NCBI GenBank assembly: GCA_016933055.1
Contig: JAFGBS010000008.1
Location: 1-64,000, forward strand
Length of the DNA stretch: 64,000 nt
Direction: 5' to 3'
From: Promethearchaeota archaeon
GTDB taxonomy: Archaea; Asgardarchaeota; Lokiarchaeia; Sigyniarchaeales; Promethearchaeaceae
Shown piece after piece: positions 35,801 to 44,249 of this stretch. The position numbers and the translations under genes are program-made. How positions within the stretch are numbered: position 1 is the stretch's first letter; each line of letters starts with the position of its first letter. The notes beneath the pieces are model-generated. The model was not told the DNA's origin. It saw only the letters and a list, made by a program, of their open reading frames with translations, and did no database searches.

Positions 35801-35945
35801 AGTTGCACGGGAATATAAAATCCCTGCCGTTGTATCCGTAAATGGAGCATTGACTCTTAAGGATAATACAATTGTTGTAGTAGATGGTAATTCGGGTATT
35901 ATTTCCGTCGTTAACGAAAACATCACCGAGGAAAAAAACGAATGA
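32889..35945 (+). CDS. PlsY-like acyltransferase domain fused to PEP-synthase/rifampin-phosphotransferase-like enzyme
   Basis: A 1018-residue fusion. Residues 1-200 form a polytopic domain like the glycerol-3-phosphate acyltransferase PlsY (FGSYLFGSIPLAYISTYI, IGSKSIGVQNAFTSGG, KFKGGMGFTITIW). Residues 220-480 are a PEP-synthase-type ATP-grasp: YTVRSSANYEDT, SFAGQYLTFLNV, GVVFTRDP, DLEFAYDGK. After a long helical linker, the C-terminal swivel domain carries the phosphohistidine (His968) in GGILSHCSIVAREYKIPAVV. The PEP/pyruvate barrel is missing, so the order ATP-grasp, linker, His domain equals that of rifampin phosphotransferase. An ATP-driven phosphotransfer to a membrane lipid is inferred. 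Confidence 0.85.
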   Translation: MNYLGLIGGAFGSYLFGSIPLAYISTYIIKKENITEIGSKSIGVQNAFTSGGLAAGIITVIGEISKAVVPILIAFLFFNTGFLTFIDFLLGYHNRHIAFLFVGCSFLGTNFSLFMKFKGGMGFTITIWSLLLLAPIALLIMAVTILSLTAIYRSYAKANLVMEKSKYLISLLLLVSTIWTPYWWSAFLFGLTISITYFLKRKQNLEEIRVITSRTFQPKLRKLKEYYKKNPRYVFFLEDLGKENNVGNKAKNISFLNRKGFRVPESIVITYTAFIDYQKNREDLLFHLNQELRAYIKEGIKYTVRSSANYEDTMEYSFAGQYLTFLNVTTLKELILKVSQIWDSALTSNNNVYTQILVKDKQTIKMGIVIQEMIDPQFSGVVFTRDPVYNLNEVIVEIVEGLGDILVQEGVTPECWVFKWNQWLKVPDANKVDVLEQIVKEAKKIEKKYGKPVDLEFAYDGKEIFWLQLRDITTMKHARLYSNKISKEFLPGMIKPLVFSVNIPVVNSSWKKIFRQLIGFPARQIDVDHLTKSFYYRAYFNMGVIGDIFQVVGMPRDLLEILAGIDVENVEKPKFKPSIITLRYLPRMIVFGIKLFLLSKKIEKHLRTYQKKYNILENSLHKSANIKTLFSQVDKLFKLTIRSSYLVILSQLLNSLYTGIVRKRLEKTKYSFEKINFTLLNPRIKYQDFRTSMEKIHNHFTTLSPHAQEVIKSMSYDQLSNYSEYGEFSSLISGFMLRFGFLRESGNDFSIPAWIEIPNTVLKMLINFSSPKSTNYTPVETEKIIAEVFSSPLSRFLFNRSLKYQEYRESVNQLYMYGYGLFRPFFLQIAEIFVKENMISEINDIFYLTYDEIQELASNKSMVDHYQHQIDERKKEMEKYRDIFLPEIIYDDTPPEPLSAERSNKVLKGVATSRGIYVGKVKVVKSLDDYDKIKEGDVLVIPYSDISWTPLFAKAKAVVSESGGILSHCSIVAREYKIPAVVSVNGALTLKDNTIVVVDGNSGIISVVNENITEEKNE

Positions 35946-37177
35946 TCATTTTCAGTATAAAAAATGCTTTTCGCAAAAAGGGAACTGCGATTTTGGCTTC
36001 TTTAGGAGTCGCCTTTGGACTAATGTTAGTATTCGTCGTTTCCGCTTTCACTGCAGGACTAAAAGTTCAATTTGAAGATAATTTAACTCGAACTCTGGGT
36101 ATTGTTAACGTCATTGAAACATCTGAAATCGGTCCAGAAAGTAAACTACCTATAGATATCGTAGAAAAAATATATGCTACTGAGGGAATTGGGGGTTCCA
36201 TATTAGGGTATAATGTTGAAACTCAGGCACCATTTCTTTTCACAGTGGAGTATGCAGACAAATTACGAAATACTGGAGATGCAATTGCTCTTTCGGGTTT
36301 AAATGCTAGTATTGATGAAGAATGGGAGGGTTATACAACGAACCTAATAGAGGGAAGATCATTCATCCCAGGGCAAAACGAAACAATAATTGGAACGAAT
36401 TTGAGAGATATAGCCCAATTTCCTGTAGAAATTGGGGATATAATTGAACTTACTTTGAATCCAATCAATGCAACTCGTGTGAACTTGACTATTGTCGGAG
36501 TATATCAAAGTATAAATGATGGTACTCCTGTATTTGTGCCCCAAAATTATTTTATTTACACAGACATCCAATTTATTTGGGATATGTTAGCTGAAGTAAA
36601 TAAGACTATAAATACCTATAGTTTGGTTCAATTTCGCTTCGATGTGAGAAGTAATTTAGAAACCAATCAATTTGTAGAGAAAATTAATAATGCATCTGAA
36701 AACGGGGATTTTAGTCCGACCTATGTATCCGCTTTTGCTTTAGCAACGTTTTATGAAGCTGTAGAGGAAAATCTAAGCGTTATTGATACTTTCACAGCCG
36801 TTCTGGGGGTGATAACTATCTTAGCTGGGGGTATGGCAATCATTGTTACCCAGTTGATGTCGGTCTCTTCACGGATGAAGGAATTTGCCATTCTGAAAGC
36901 AACTGGGTGGAAAAATGTTCATATTTTCGTAAATATAATATTGGAATCATTAACTCTTAGCCTTTTAGGGGCAATAATTGGGATAGGAATCGGATTTGGA
37001 ATGATATTTTTACTGAGTGGGGAATCCAGTCCCTTTGGGGCAGCTCCTGCTATAGTGAATTTTATCGAACTGATAAAAGTGTTTGTTTATGCAATCAGTT
37101 TAGGCATACTAGGGGGTCTATATCCTGGAATTAAAGCAGCAAGAGTGAGACCAGTGGTTGTTTTAAAGAACGAGTAG
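35942..37177 (+). CDS. ABC transporter permease, FtsX/MacB/LolC type
   Basis: A 411-residue permease whose ATG overlaps the stop codon of the preceding gene by 4 bp. One N-terminal helix (ILASLGVAFGLMLVFVVSAF) is followed by a large extracytoplasmic MacB-type domain (residues 45-275) and three helices at the C-terminus. The last part contains FAILKATGWKNVHIFVNII, the coupling motif of this family, and LGGLYPGIKAARVRPV. Such pumps extract or export lipids, lipoproteins or peptides with mechanical force. The operon position suggests export of the lipid product made here. Confidence 0.9.
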   Translation: MIIFSIKNAFRKKGTAILASLGVAFGLMLVFVVSAFTAGLKVQFEDNLTRTLGIVNVIETSEIGPESKLPIDIVEKIYATEGIGGSILGYNVETQAPFLFTVEYADKLRNTGDAIALSGLNASIDEEWEGYTTNLIEGRSFIPGQNETIIGTNLRDIAQFPVEIGDIIELTLNPINATRVNLTIVGVYQSINDGTPVFVPQNYFIYTDIQFIWDMLAEVNKTINTYSLVQFRFDVRSNLETNQFVEKINNASENGDFSPTYVSAFALATFYEAVEENLSVIDTFTAVLGVITILAGGMAIIVTQLMSVSSRMKEFAILKATGWKNVHIFVNIILESLTLSLLGAIIGIGIGFGMIFLLSGESSPFGAAPAIVNFIELIKVFVYAISLGILGGLYPGIKAARVRPVVVLKNE

Positions 37178-37192
37178 GAGTAAAGGTTGATT

Positions 37193-37900
37193 ATGTTAAT
37201 TAAATTAGAGCAAGTAAGCAAAATTTATGGAGAAAAAGAGACAGAAATACGTGCATTAGACGGAGTTGATTTGCAGATCGATTTTGGTGAAGTCGTAACC
37301 ATCATGGGCCCCTCTGGTTCTGGAAAAACAACATTGTTAAACGTTATTGGGGCTATGGATTCTCCTACAAGCGGAAGAGTGCTGATCAATAATCGAAATA
37401 TTGCTAATTTACCAGAAAGAAGTTTATCGGAATATAGGAAGAATATACTTGGTTATATATTTCAAAATTTTTATCTTCTTCCCAATATAGACGTGTTAGG
37501 AAACGTATTGGTTCCATTAGTGCCGTACATAATACGAGAGGAGAGTAAACAACATGCTATCAGCTTGCTAAAAAAAGTTGGATTAGAAGGTCGAGAAAGT
37601 AGTAAAGTAAGTAAATTATCGGGAGGAGAATCCCAACGAGTAGCAATAGCACGCGCTTTAATCAATAATCCACGAATAATTCTTGCAGATGAACCAACAG
37701 GGAATCTTGATTCCAAAACGGGGAGGAATATAATCGATCTTCTTCTAAAATTGTCATATGAAAGGAAAACCGTCATCATTGTTACTCATGATCCTCGGAT
37801 CGCACATACTGTTTCAGAGCACAAAAAAGGTCGAAATATCTGGATAAAAGATGGAAAACTTATCCAGGACCCCGATTTTGATATTTACGAATGGGACTAA
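37193..37900 (+). CDS. ABC transporter ATPase, LolD/MacB type
   Basis: About 235 residues; partner of the FtsX-type permease. It has Walker A GPSGSGKTTLLNVIG, Q-loop YIFQNFYLLPNIDV, signature LSGGESQRVAIARALI, Walker B IILADEPTGNLDSKTG and switch VTHDPRIAHTVSEH. Two starts are possible: TTG at 37187 (GGAG 6 bases upstream) and ATG at 37193 (AAGG 6 bases upstream); the ATG is given. This gene closes the plus-strand run and converges with the next gene. Confidence 0.92.
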   Translation: MLIKLEQVSKIYGEKETEIRALDGVDLQIDFGEVVTIMGPSGSGKTTLLNVIGAMDSPTSGRVLINNRNIANLPERSLSEYRKNILGYIFQNFYLLPNIDVLGNVLVPLVPYIIREESKQHAISLLKKVGLEGRESSKVSKLSGGESQRVAIARALINNPRIILADEPTGNLDSKTGRNIIDLLLKLSYERKTVIIVTHDPRIAHTVSEHKKGRNIWIKDGKLIQDPDFDIYEWD

Positions 37901-37915
37901 TTTCCATGATTATTT

Positions 37916-38770
37916 TTATTCATCTTCACAATAATTTTCCCCATCTCCATAAAGAAAGAAATCTCGAGTTAATTTTGCATTTGGAATAATTGAGTATTTC
38001 CCTAAATCACAAATCCCGTTTAGCATTAAAATCTCATCATCTATGAAAAAATTCCCCGTAACTTCATTACTCGGCTGAGTTAGAATGAGATAGGCAGCAT
38101 CCGCTACTATTTCCGGTTTTCGGGATTGTTTCATTATGGCATCTCCCCCTAAAAGGTTTTGAATTGCAGCAGTTCCGATTGCTGTGCGAGGCCATAGTGC
38201 ATTAACTGCAATCTTGTCCTTCTTAAACTCCTCTGCAAGACCTAAAACGCACATAGACATGCCGAATTTACTCATCGTATAGGCTAAACTACTTTGAAAC
38301 CAACGGGAATCCATATGAAGTGGTGGTGAAAGCATCAAAATATGTGGGTTTTCTGCTTTTCTTAAGTAAGGAATAGCTTTTTGAGAACACATAAAAGTAC
38401 CTCGAAGATTCACTGATAACATTAAATCAAATCGTTTCATGGGAGTTTGAAGCGTTGGAGTGAAACTGATAGCAGATGCATTATTAACTAAAATATCAAT
38501 TCCACCAAACTGGTTAATTGTTTCAATGATTGCATACTCAACTTGATCTTCAAACCGTATATCTGTTATTAAAGGAATTGCATCCCCCCCTTCCCGTTTA
38601 ATTTCTTCAACTGCAGTATATACAGTTCCAGGTAACTTAGGATGTGGTTTTGAGGTTTTTCCGATTACAGCGATCTTTGCCCCATCTTGTGCAGCTCGAA
38701 TTGCAATAGCTTTACCAATTCCCCGGCTACTTCCAGTAATGAATAGGACCTTATTCTTTAATGAGTTCAT
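37916..38770 (-). CDS. Short-chain dehydrogenase/reductase, HSDL2-like
   Basis: A 284-residue classical SDR using NAD(P)H. It has the cofactor motif FITGSSRGIGKAIAIRA, VNNASA, and the catalytic YTMSK (Tyr-x-x-x-Lys) in SLAYTMSKFGMSMCVLGLA, with the Ser in ILMLSPPLH. The insertion KTSKPHPKLPGTVYTAVEEI and the block HPKLPGT are typical of the hydroxysteroid-dehydrogenase-like 2 group, found in fatty-acid and isoprenoid metabolism. Its substrate is not known. It is the first of three minus-strand genes. Confidence 0.88.
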   Translation of the reverse strand: MNSLKNKVLFITGSSRGIGKAIAIRAAQDGAKIAVIGKTSKPHPKLPGTVYTAVEEIKREGGDAIPLITDIRFEDQVEYAIIETINQFGGIDILVNNASAISFTPTLQTPMKRFDLMLSVNLRGTFMCSQKAIPYLRKAENPHILMLSPPLHMDSRWFQSSLAYTMSKFGMSMCVLGLAEEFKKDKIAVNALWPRTAIGTAAIQNLLGGDAIMKQSRKPEIVADAAYLILTQPSNEVTGNFFIDDEILMLNGICDLGKYSIIPNAKLTRDFFLYGDGENYCEDE

Positions 38771-38840
38771 GTCTCAATTGGAATTTTCACGATTTAAATA
38801 TCTTTATCCTAATATCTATAATTGTTTGATGGACCAGACA

Positions 38841-39248
38841 TTATGTTCTGAAAAATAATATAATCGGTATTATTAAAGCAACAATCCCCGTCGCTATAAC
38901 CGCTATTGTGAATAAATTATATCTTGTGTTATAAGTTTGCAAAATCGATCTATCATAATAACCCTCAACATTTTGATCTTTATACATTTTCAGAAGACCA
39001 TTTAAAAGTTTTTCTCGAGTTTTTTTCCCTTTGGATAACCCCACAAGAGAAACCATGTTTACAATGATTATAAGGATAGAGATAATCGTAAAAATTAGTA
39101 TTTCTGCAAAATCCATCATATCTGAAAATATTGAATTGATTCCCAATCCAATGAAATTCAATACTATTGCTGCTAGAACAAATATAGTATCAGTTTTCGT
39201 GTTAGTTTTTAATTCTTCGATGATATGCTCATGAATCTTTTTTATCAT
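38841..39248 (-). CDS. Hypothetical membrane protein, three helices
   Basis: A 135-residue protein: a charged N-terminal helix (MIKKIHEHIIEELKTN), two membrane helices, a basic cytosolic loop (SKGKKTREKLLNGLLKMYKD), and a final hydrophobic helix (IAVIATGIVALIIPIILFF). No motif or family is recognised. It sits between two SDR genes on the same strand with spacers of 40-70 bp. Confidence 0.65.
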   Translation of the reverse strand: MIKKIHEHIIEELKTNTKTDTIFVLAAIVLNFIGLGINSIFSDMMDFAEILIFTIISILIIIVNMVSLVGLSKGKKTREKLLNGLLKMYKDQNVEGYYDRSILQTYNTRYNLFTIAVIATGIVALIIPIILFFRT

Positions 39249-39287
39249 AATAAGCGTTGGAACTTTAAGGATTAAAAATTTTCTTCA

Positions 39288-39995
39288 TTACCAAGGAATT
39301 TCTTTTCCGTCCCAATTAAGAAATTTTCCCGTTTCTGGAATAGTTTTTCCATCAATTAATCGAATCATAGATGACACAGTTTTTTTCGGATCCAATGGTG
39401 CATGATATCCCCCCATATCAGTTTTACTCCACCCCGGGTGGATTGCCCAAACTCCAATTTTTTGAGATTCTAAATCATTTGCAAGCAATTTTGAAGCCAT
39501 ATTAAGTGCTGCTTTGCTCATACAATAGCTATAGTGGGATTTATCGGTTTTTTCCGTGATGGAACCCATTCGTGATGTAATATTGATTATCTTGGGGTTA
39601 GATCCTTTAACAAGTAAATTCAAGAATCGTTCAGAAATCCACACTGGCGCAATAGAATTTACATTAAAGACATGTAAAAAATCTTCTTGATGCATAGTGC
39701 CCATTCGATATTCCGTCTCTTCATTACCTGAAATTATTCCCGCATTATTGATTAGAATATTAATAGAATTAATTTTTCCTGAAATTTTTTCATATGCTTT
39801 TTGAATCGATTTAAAATTAGATACATCCATTTCAACAATCATCAGTCGATTTTTATATTGTTTTTTTAAATTCTGTAGTTTTCTTGCTGTAGTAGGGGAT
39901 CTACAAGTTGCGATCACTGAGTCGTTTCGTAAAAGATACTGTTTAGTAAATTCCAATCCGATTCCTCGATTTGAACCTGTTATCAAAATATTCAT
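39288..39995 (-). CDS. Short-chain dehydrogenase/reductase, C-factor/sniffer-like
   Basis: A 235-residue SDR starting directly with the nucleotide-binding strand MNILITGSNRGIGLEFTKQY. Catalytic elements are NINILINNAGI-like (INILINNAGIISG), the Ser in INITSRMGS, and YSYCMSKAALNMASKLL with the Tyr and Lys. It belongs to the carbonyl-reductase-like group named after C-factor. The C-terminus GKFLNWDGKEIPW is typical for this group. Substrate unknown. Confidence 0.87.
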   Translation of the reverse strand: MNILITGSNRGIGLEFTKQYLLRNDSVIATCRSPTTARKLQNLKKQYKNRLMIVEMDVSNFKSIQKAYEKISGKINSINILINNAGIISGNEETEYRMGTMHQEDFLHVFNVNSIAPVWISERFLNLLVKGSNPKIINITSRMGSITEKTDKSHYSYCMSKAALNMASKLLANDLESQKIGVWAIHPGWSKTDMGGYHAPLDPKKTVSSMIRLIDGKTIPETGKFLNWDGKEIPW

Positions 39996-40059
39996 AAAAA
40001 AATATAGGCATCAAGGAAATTTGAAATTCAGCTAATAAATAATAGAACGATTAGGGGAC

Positions 40060-40626
40060 TTATTTTAGAAGATCAACAAATTCATGAGCAAATTTTTCTA
40101 TAGAATCCCAGTCTCGAAGGTCATTACAGCCTTGATAGTCAAACTCTAATTCCTTTTTCTCATTTGTCATCCCTTTAGCAGCGGCTTTCAATGCTTCTTT
40201 CTTAATTTTCCCCAAATTCGAATCCTCGGAAAAATCCAAAACACCTGCAAATGCCGCGCTAATTACGGGTGGTGGTAAACCCATCTTCTCAATGAATTTA
40301 TCAATATACAATTCTTTTGCTTTACCCGAATCTACTGAAGAATATGCTGAAGAAACAAAAAGAGCATATTTGATCTTTCCTTTTTTCAATTCATCAGCGA
40401 TTTCTTTCAAATATTTTTTACTCTCTTTTACCCATTGAGATATCTGGATTCCAGAACCAATTACAACACCGTCATAGGCATTAATCATAGGCCAATTTTT
40501 CTTTTTCGTATCTTTCAAGTTAACAAGGTGGGTCTCGATACCTTCCCCATCTATGATGTCTGCAATTCTTTGAGCGATCTCTAAGGTGCAACCATAACGT
40601 GATCCAAAGATGACCAAGGCTTTCAT
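40060..40626 (-). CDS. Flavodoxin-domain protein
   Basis: A 188-residue protein binding FMN. The phosphate-binding loop is in MKALVIFGSRYGCTLEIAQR, with DGVVIGSGIQISQW and LFVSSAYSSVDSGKA as the other flavin loops. It is like the flavodoxin-type protoporphyrinogen/menaquinone-related group (HemG-like) and archaeal stand-alone flavodoxins. A TTG six codons upstream is in frame, but the protein starting at ATG 40626 begins where flavodoxins do. It probably acts as a small electron carrier. Confidence 0.85.
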   Translation of the reverse strand: MKALVIFGSRYGCTLEIAQRIADIIDGEGIETHLVNLKDTKKKNWPMINAYDGVVIGSGIQISQWVKESKKYLKEIADELKKGKIKYALFVSSAYSSVDSGKAKELYIDKFIEKMGLPPPVISAAFAGVLDFSEDSNLGKIKKEALKAAAKGMTNEKKELEFDYQGCNDLRDWDSIEKFAHEFVDLLK

Positions 40627-40779
40627 ACCTAAACAAAAAGACAATGAACTTTATAAAAATATCTCTATCTACTAAATAATACAATAATTATATTATTTGG
40701 GTAGATGAGAAGAAATTCTTAAGAAGCTCATAATTGGACTCCAGTAGTTTTTAATACATGAGAATTTTGGCATATTAAT

Positions 40780-41352
40780 ATGAAAGATTCAATTAAAGAA
40801 AAATCTAAACCTCAAAATCAAAAAAAAATGCACGCACATAGACCCGATCTAACGGGGGAGCATAAAATATCAGACATTGGACAAATTATCGGCTTAGTGA
40901 GTTTTTTAACTGTATGGATCCTAGATTCGTTCATATTTCATTTCTCAGATTTCTTATCTCGCTATGTTCCCTGGTGGGTTCTAATTCTTATTGCTACTCC
41001 CATATGGTTCACTGGAGGTATTCTGGCTTATAAAGGGATGACTGCGGTATTTGGCGGTGGTCCCAAAGAGCCGGTTATTATCTCGAAGGGTGTATTCAAA
41101 ATTTCTAGACATCCCATCTACTTAGCTTCGTTATTAGTGTATATTGGGTGGATAATCTCGACATTATCCCTTGCTTCGATAATAATACTCTTGTTACTTA
41201 TTCTATTTTATAATTACATAGCAAATTATGAAGAAAAAATATTGATAGAGAAATTTGGAGATTTGTACAGAGATTATCAACAGCAGGTTCCAAAATGGGG
41301 GATAAGAATCCTAAATAGAACGCAAACAAAAAAAAGGAATCGGGTTGATTAG
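40780..41352 (+). CDS. ICMT/PEMT-type membrane methyltransferase family protein
   Basis: A 190-residue protein with four or five membrane helices. The C-terminal half carries the SAM-binding signature of isoprenylcysteine/phospholipid methyltransferases: FKISRHPIYLASLLVYIGW, then ANYEEKILIEKFGDLYRDYQ. The N-terminal 25 residues are strongly basic and polar. Archaeal members lack known protein prenylation targets, so lipids or small molecules are possible substrates. The stop codon overlaps that of the converging gene by 4 bp. Confidence 0.85.
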   Translation: MKDSIKEKSKPQNQKKMHAHRPDLTGEHKISDIGQIIGLVSFLTVWILDSFIFHFSDFLSRYVPWWVLILIATPIWFTGGILAYKGMTAVFGGGPKEPVIISKGVFKISRHPIYLASLLVYIGWIISTLSLASIIILLLLILFYNYIANYEEKILIEKFGDLYRDYQQQVPKWGIRILNRTQTKKRNRVD

Positions 41353-43157
41353 CTTAGCAAGCTATCTAATCCCAAAACCTCTAGATTGAGTAGTGATAAA
41401 ACGATAATCGTTGTAATCCCCAGAACTATACCCAAACACGCAAGAACTATTTGATAAATCTCCTTTCCGCTCTTTTTTTTGGTTCTGAGTGACTTTACAG
41501 TTATCGCAAGTGAAATACAAGAGAATGGAAAAAAAATCAATCCTGCCCATCCTAAAATCGATGACAATCTAGCTTCTTCTCTGTGAATTGTATCCAATTC
41601 TTGCTCTTTGTTTATCTCATCGAAACTGATCCATTCGGCATTGTAGAATGTTTGTTGCACACTTAATGGTTTCCACCAGGATTTTGTGAATTCCCCCTTT
41701 TTCTTTTTTTCAAGAAATGTTTTCAAAACGCCCGGTAAGACAAGGAATCCAATCATTGCCATCCACCATTCGAGAGAGCCAACATAATCAATTTTTTCCC
41801 ATAAAAGTGTCAATCCGTAAAAGAATAATAAAGTAATGGCTAAAACTGCAAGTGTCCAATACCAACTCAGTAAATCATAAGGTTCAATAGCAGTTACTGT
41901 GACCGCGGGGATAAGATACTTGGTAATAAGGAAAAATATTATAAAATAAATCCATTGCATAGTGTATAGGGTGAAAGCAATAAATCCAAACCTTCGAATG
42001 AACTTACTATTCTTTGCCAGTTTCTCACTTATTCCGCGAAATTCCACGAGACGTACCATAAGTAAGATAACAATCATCGATAATCCGTTGAAAGCCAAAA
42101 ATTGGAACAACCAACCCACGTAGGGAGGTGATATGACTCCCCCTCCATAATCTTGAGTTCCGATGGAGGTATATAATCGATGATCATAAATTTTCCGGAA
42201 TAGTTTGTATACAGGATCGAATCCCGCGGTATCTAAAAGCACATAGAAATTACCTAAAAGACCTACTGTTCCGATTACAAACATAACAATACCAATCCAA
42301 ACTAATACTCTCATCTGTTTCCAAGATTTTTGCTTACGCGGTTTAGATAAATAGATTCCAATGATACTCCCAAGAAAAGAAGCTGCTAAATAAGGAAATA
42401 TTGGTTCCGGATACCCTGCTAATGGTGCAAAAGACACTGATCGTATAATATACCAAATCGAATCAAAACCGATATAGGGATACATTATCCGAATATTTCG
42501 AGGATTTCCGTCTGGTGTAATGATAGTTCTTTGAGAATAGGGATACCCCGGAAGTATTGTATTAATCCATTGCCAGATTATTGGCGTTAATGCCAGAACG
42601 ATCAGTGCTAATGCTCCATAGAGAACCATCATTAAAGTATAGCGTTTCCAATTATTTTTTATCGATAATAACGCCTGTACAATGCCGTTAAGAATCATAC
42701 ACCACGCAATCGTGTGGATAGTTTCCATGTGTACGAATCTGTACCTCCAAATGTCATACTGTACAGCGGATATACCATCTAAATGTTGAAATATTCGTCC
42801 CAAAATCCCATAATTTCCAATAACCGCCTCCATCATCATCGCAAATAATAATAGGATAAGGCCTCTAAGAATTTGTCTGCTTGCTAAACTAGCTATACTT
42901 TTACCCGATTCTAAATGTTTATACATGCTTATCATGTGACTCATAGAAGAGACCATCAGAAACAACCCTGCAAGTCCTCCCAATATCGCTAATTCTATTA
43001 GAAATACAATAACTGCCAGTGGTGTAGTTCCAATATTTTCTTCGTGAAAAAATACGTCAAAATCCATCAAGTTGTTAATAATATGGAGGATATACATGAT
43101 GAATATTGATCCTCCCCGTAAAAAGTCTATACTAACATAGCGTTGATTGGTTCTCAT
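41349..43157 (-). CDS. Acyltransferase-like multi-pass membrane protein (HGSNAT/DUF1624-like)
   Basis: A 602-residue protein with ten or more helices. The N-terminus RYVSIDFLRGGSIFIMYILH matches the start of acyltransferase-3 and heparan-alpha-glucosaminide acetyltransferase-like proteins (DUF1624), which transfer acyl groups across the membrane to sugars. Further similarity lies in FAMMMEAVIGNYGILG and helices around WCMILNGIVQALL. Residues 470-560 form a charged cytosolic loop. Assignment is by the N-terminal pattern and topology, so the activity is uncertain. Confidence 0.7.
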   Translation of the reverse strand: MRTNQRYVSIDFLRGGSIFIMYILHIINNLMDFDVFFHEENIGTTPLAVIVFLIELAILGGLAGLFLMVSSMSHMISMYKHLESGKSIASLASRQILRGLILLLFAMMMEAVIGNYGILGRIFQHLDGISAVQYDIWRYRFVHMETIHTIAWCMILNGIVQALLSIKNNWKRYTLMMVLYGALALIVLALTPIIWQWINTILPGYPYSQRTIITPDGNPRNIRIMYPYIGFDSIWYIIRSVSFAPLAGYPEPIFPYLAASFLGSIIGIYLSKPRKQKSWKQMRVLVWIGIVMFVIGTVGLLGNFYVLLDTAGFDPVYKLFRKIYDHRLYTSIGTQDYGGGVISPPYVGWLFQFLAFNGLSMIVILLMVRLVEFRGISEKLAKNSKFIRRFGFIAFTLYTMQWIYFIIFFLITKYLIPAVTVTAIEPYDLLSWYWTLAVLAITLLFFYGLTLLWEKIDYVGSLEWWMAMIGFLVLPGVLKTFLEKKKKGEFTKSWWKPLSVQQTFYNAEWISFDEINKEQELDTIHREEARLSSILGWAGLIFFPFSCISLAITVKSLRTKKKSGKEIYQIVLACLGIVLGITTIIVLSLLNLEVLGLDSLLS

Positions 43158-43201
43158 ATCCTCTCCCTAATCATGTGTGCTATTTATCATGTATTTAATA
43201 A

Positions 43202-43363
43202 TATCTCAAGTATTTCTCTGGAATAGCTATCAGATTTCTGGAATATAGAATAAACTACCTTGAAGGTAAAATTCGTGAAACAATTCTTTTACGATCAGAT
43301 GTATTATCCCCAAAATATCCCGGTATAGTATTAGATATTCCATTTAACCCAAGCATTGAATAA
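43202..43363 (+). pseudogene. Coding-like tract without a standard start codon
   Basis: Fifty-three sense codons run to TAA at 43361 without an ATG, GTG or TTG, and the frame is closed above by TAA. The translation looks protein-like (FLEYRINYLEGKIRETIL, later LSPKYPGIVLDIPFNPSIE). It may be the tail of a decayed gene or a small gene starting with a rare codon. No family is recognised and chance is not excluded. Confidence 0.25.
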
Positions 43364-43384
43364 TCCAAATGCCTAACAAATATT

Positions 43385-44239
43385 ATGAAAGAAATTCCTC
43401 TCTATCAAGTCGATGCGTTCACCTCAGAACGCTTTCGAGGTAATCCTGCTGCAATTTGTATTCTGGAATCGAAAGATGATCTAACAGATGCCGAAATGCA
43501 GCAAATTGCCGCTGAAATGAACCTTTCTGAGACCGCATTTATTATCCCAATGTCTGGAGACCATTGTGATAATTTTCAACTCCGTTGGTTCACTCCAAAA
43601 GTGGAAGTTAGTTTATGCGGTCATGCTACTTTGGCAAGTGCACACGTATTATTCAAAGAATTAAAAGTATGCCGTGAGGATATACATTTTCAAACGCAAA
43701 GTGGGGAATTGGTAGTGAATCATTTGGGTGATAGATACCAAATGGATTTCCCCTTGGGAAATCCAACGCCTTCAGAAGTCTCGGATTTATTGTGTAAGAA
43801 CTTAGGGATACAACAGAACCAGATCATTTCCACCTTTAAAAATGAATTCAAAGGAGAATTAGTAGCGGTATTTGAGGTTATTTCTGCCGAAATTGTAAAA
43901 AATTTGAATCCAAATTGGACAGCATTGGTAAACTCGAAATATAATTTGGATTTTGGAGGAGTTTATGTAACTGCTAGAAGTGATAATGAAGATGTAGATT
44001 TCGTTTCCCGATGTTTTTTCCCTTGGGTCGGCATACGGGAAGACCCGGTTACGGGTTCCGCACACACTGTACTAGGACCTTTTTGGCAATCTAAACTGGG
44101 TAAAAATAAGTTATTTGCATATCAAGTTAGTGATAGGTTAGGGGAAATCTGGATGGAAATCCCAACGGACAATCCTAATAATAGAATTTTCATACAAGGA
44201 AAAGCAATAACTGTTTTAAAAGGTACATTAATTATTTGA
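43385..44239 (+). CDS. PhzF-family isomerase
   Basis: A 284-residue PhzF-like protein with the diaminopimelate-epimerase fold. Characteristic are IPLYQVDAFTSERFRGNPAA at the start, the catalytic glutamate in MNLSETAFI, LRWFTPKVEVSLCGHATLAS, and the C-terminal half motif REDPVTGSAHTVLGPFW. Family members isomerise small acids, for example in phenazine synthesis, but most, including this one, have no known substrate. The following gene begins 10 bp downstream, so the two are probably co-transcribed. Confidence 0.92.
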   Translation: MKEIPLYQVDAFTSERFRGNPAAICILESKDDLTDAEMQQIAAEMNLSETAFIIPMSGDHCDNFQLRWFTPKVEVSLCGHATLASAHVLFKELKVCREDIHFQTQSGELVVNHLGDRYQMDFPLGNPTPSEVSDLLCKNLGIQQNQIISTFKNEFKGELVAVFEVISAEIVKNLNPNWTALVNSKYNLDFGGVYVTARSDNEDVDFVSRCFFPWVGIREDPVTGSAHTVLGPFWQSKLGKNKLFAYQVSDRLGEIWMEIPTDNPNNRIFIQGKAITVLKGTLII

Positions 44240-44249
44240 GGAATAAAAT

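Noticed and set aside
36359..36571. Small minus-strand frame inside the FtsX-type gene
   Set aside because: Antisense shadow of a well-supported permease gene.
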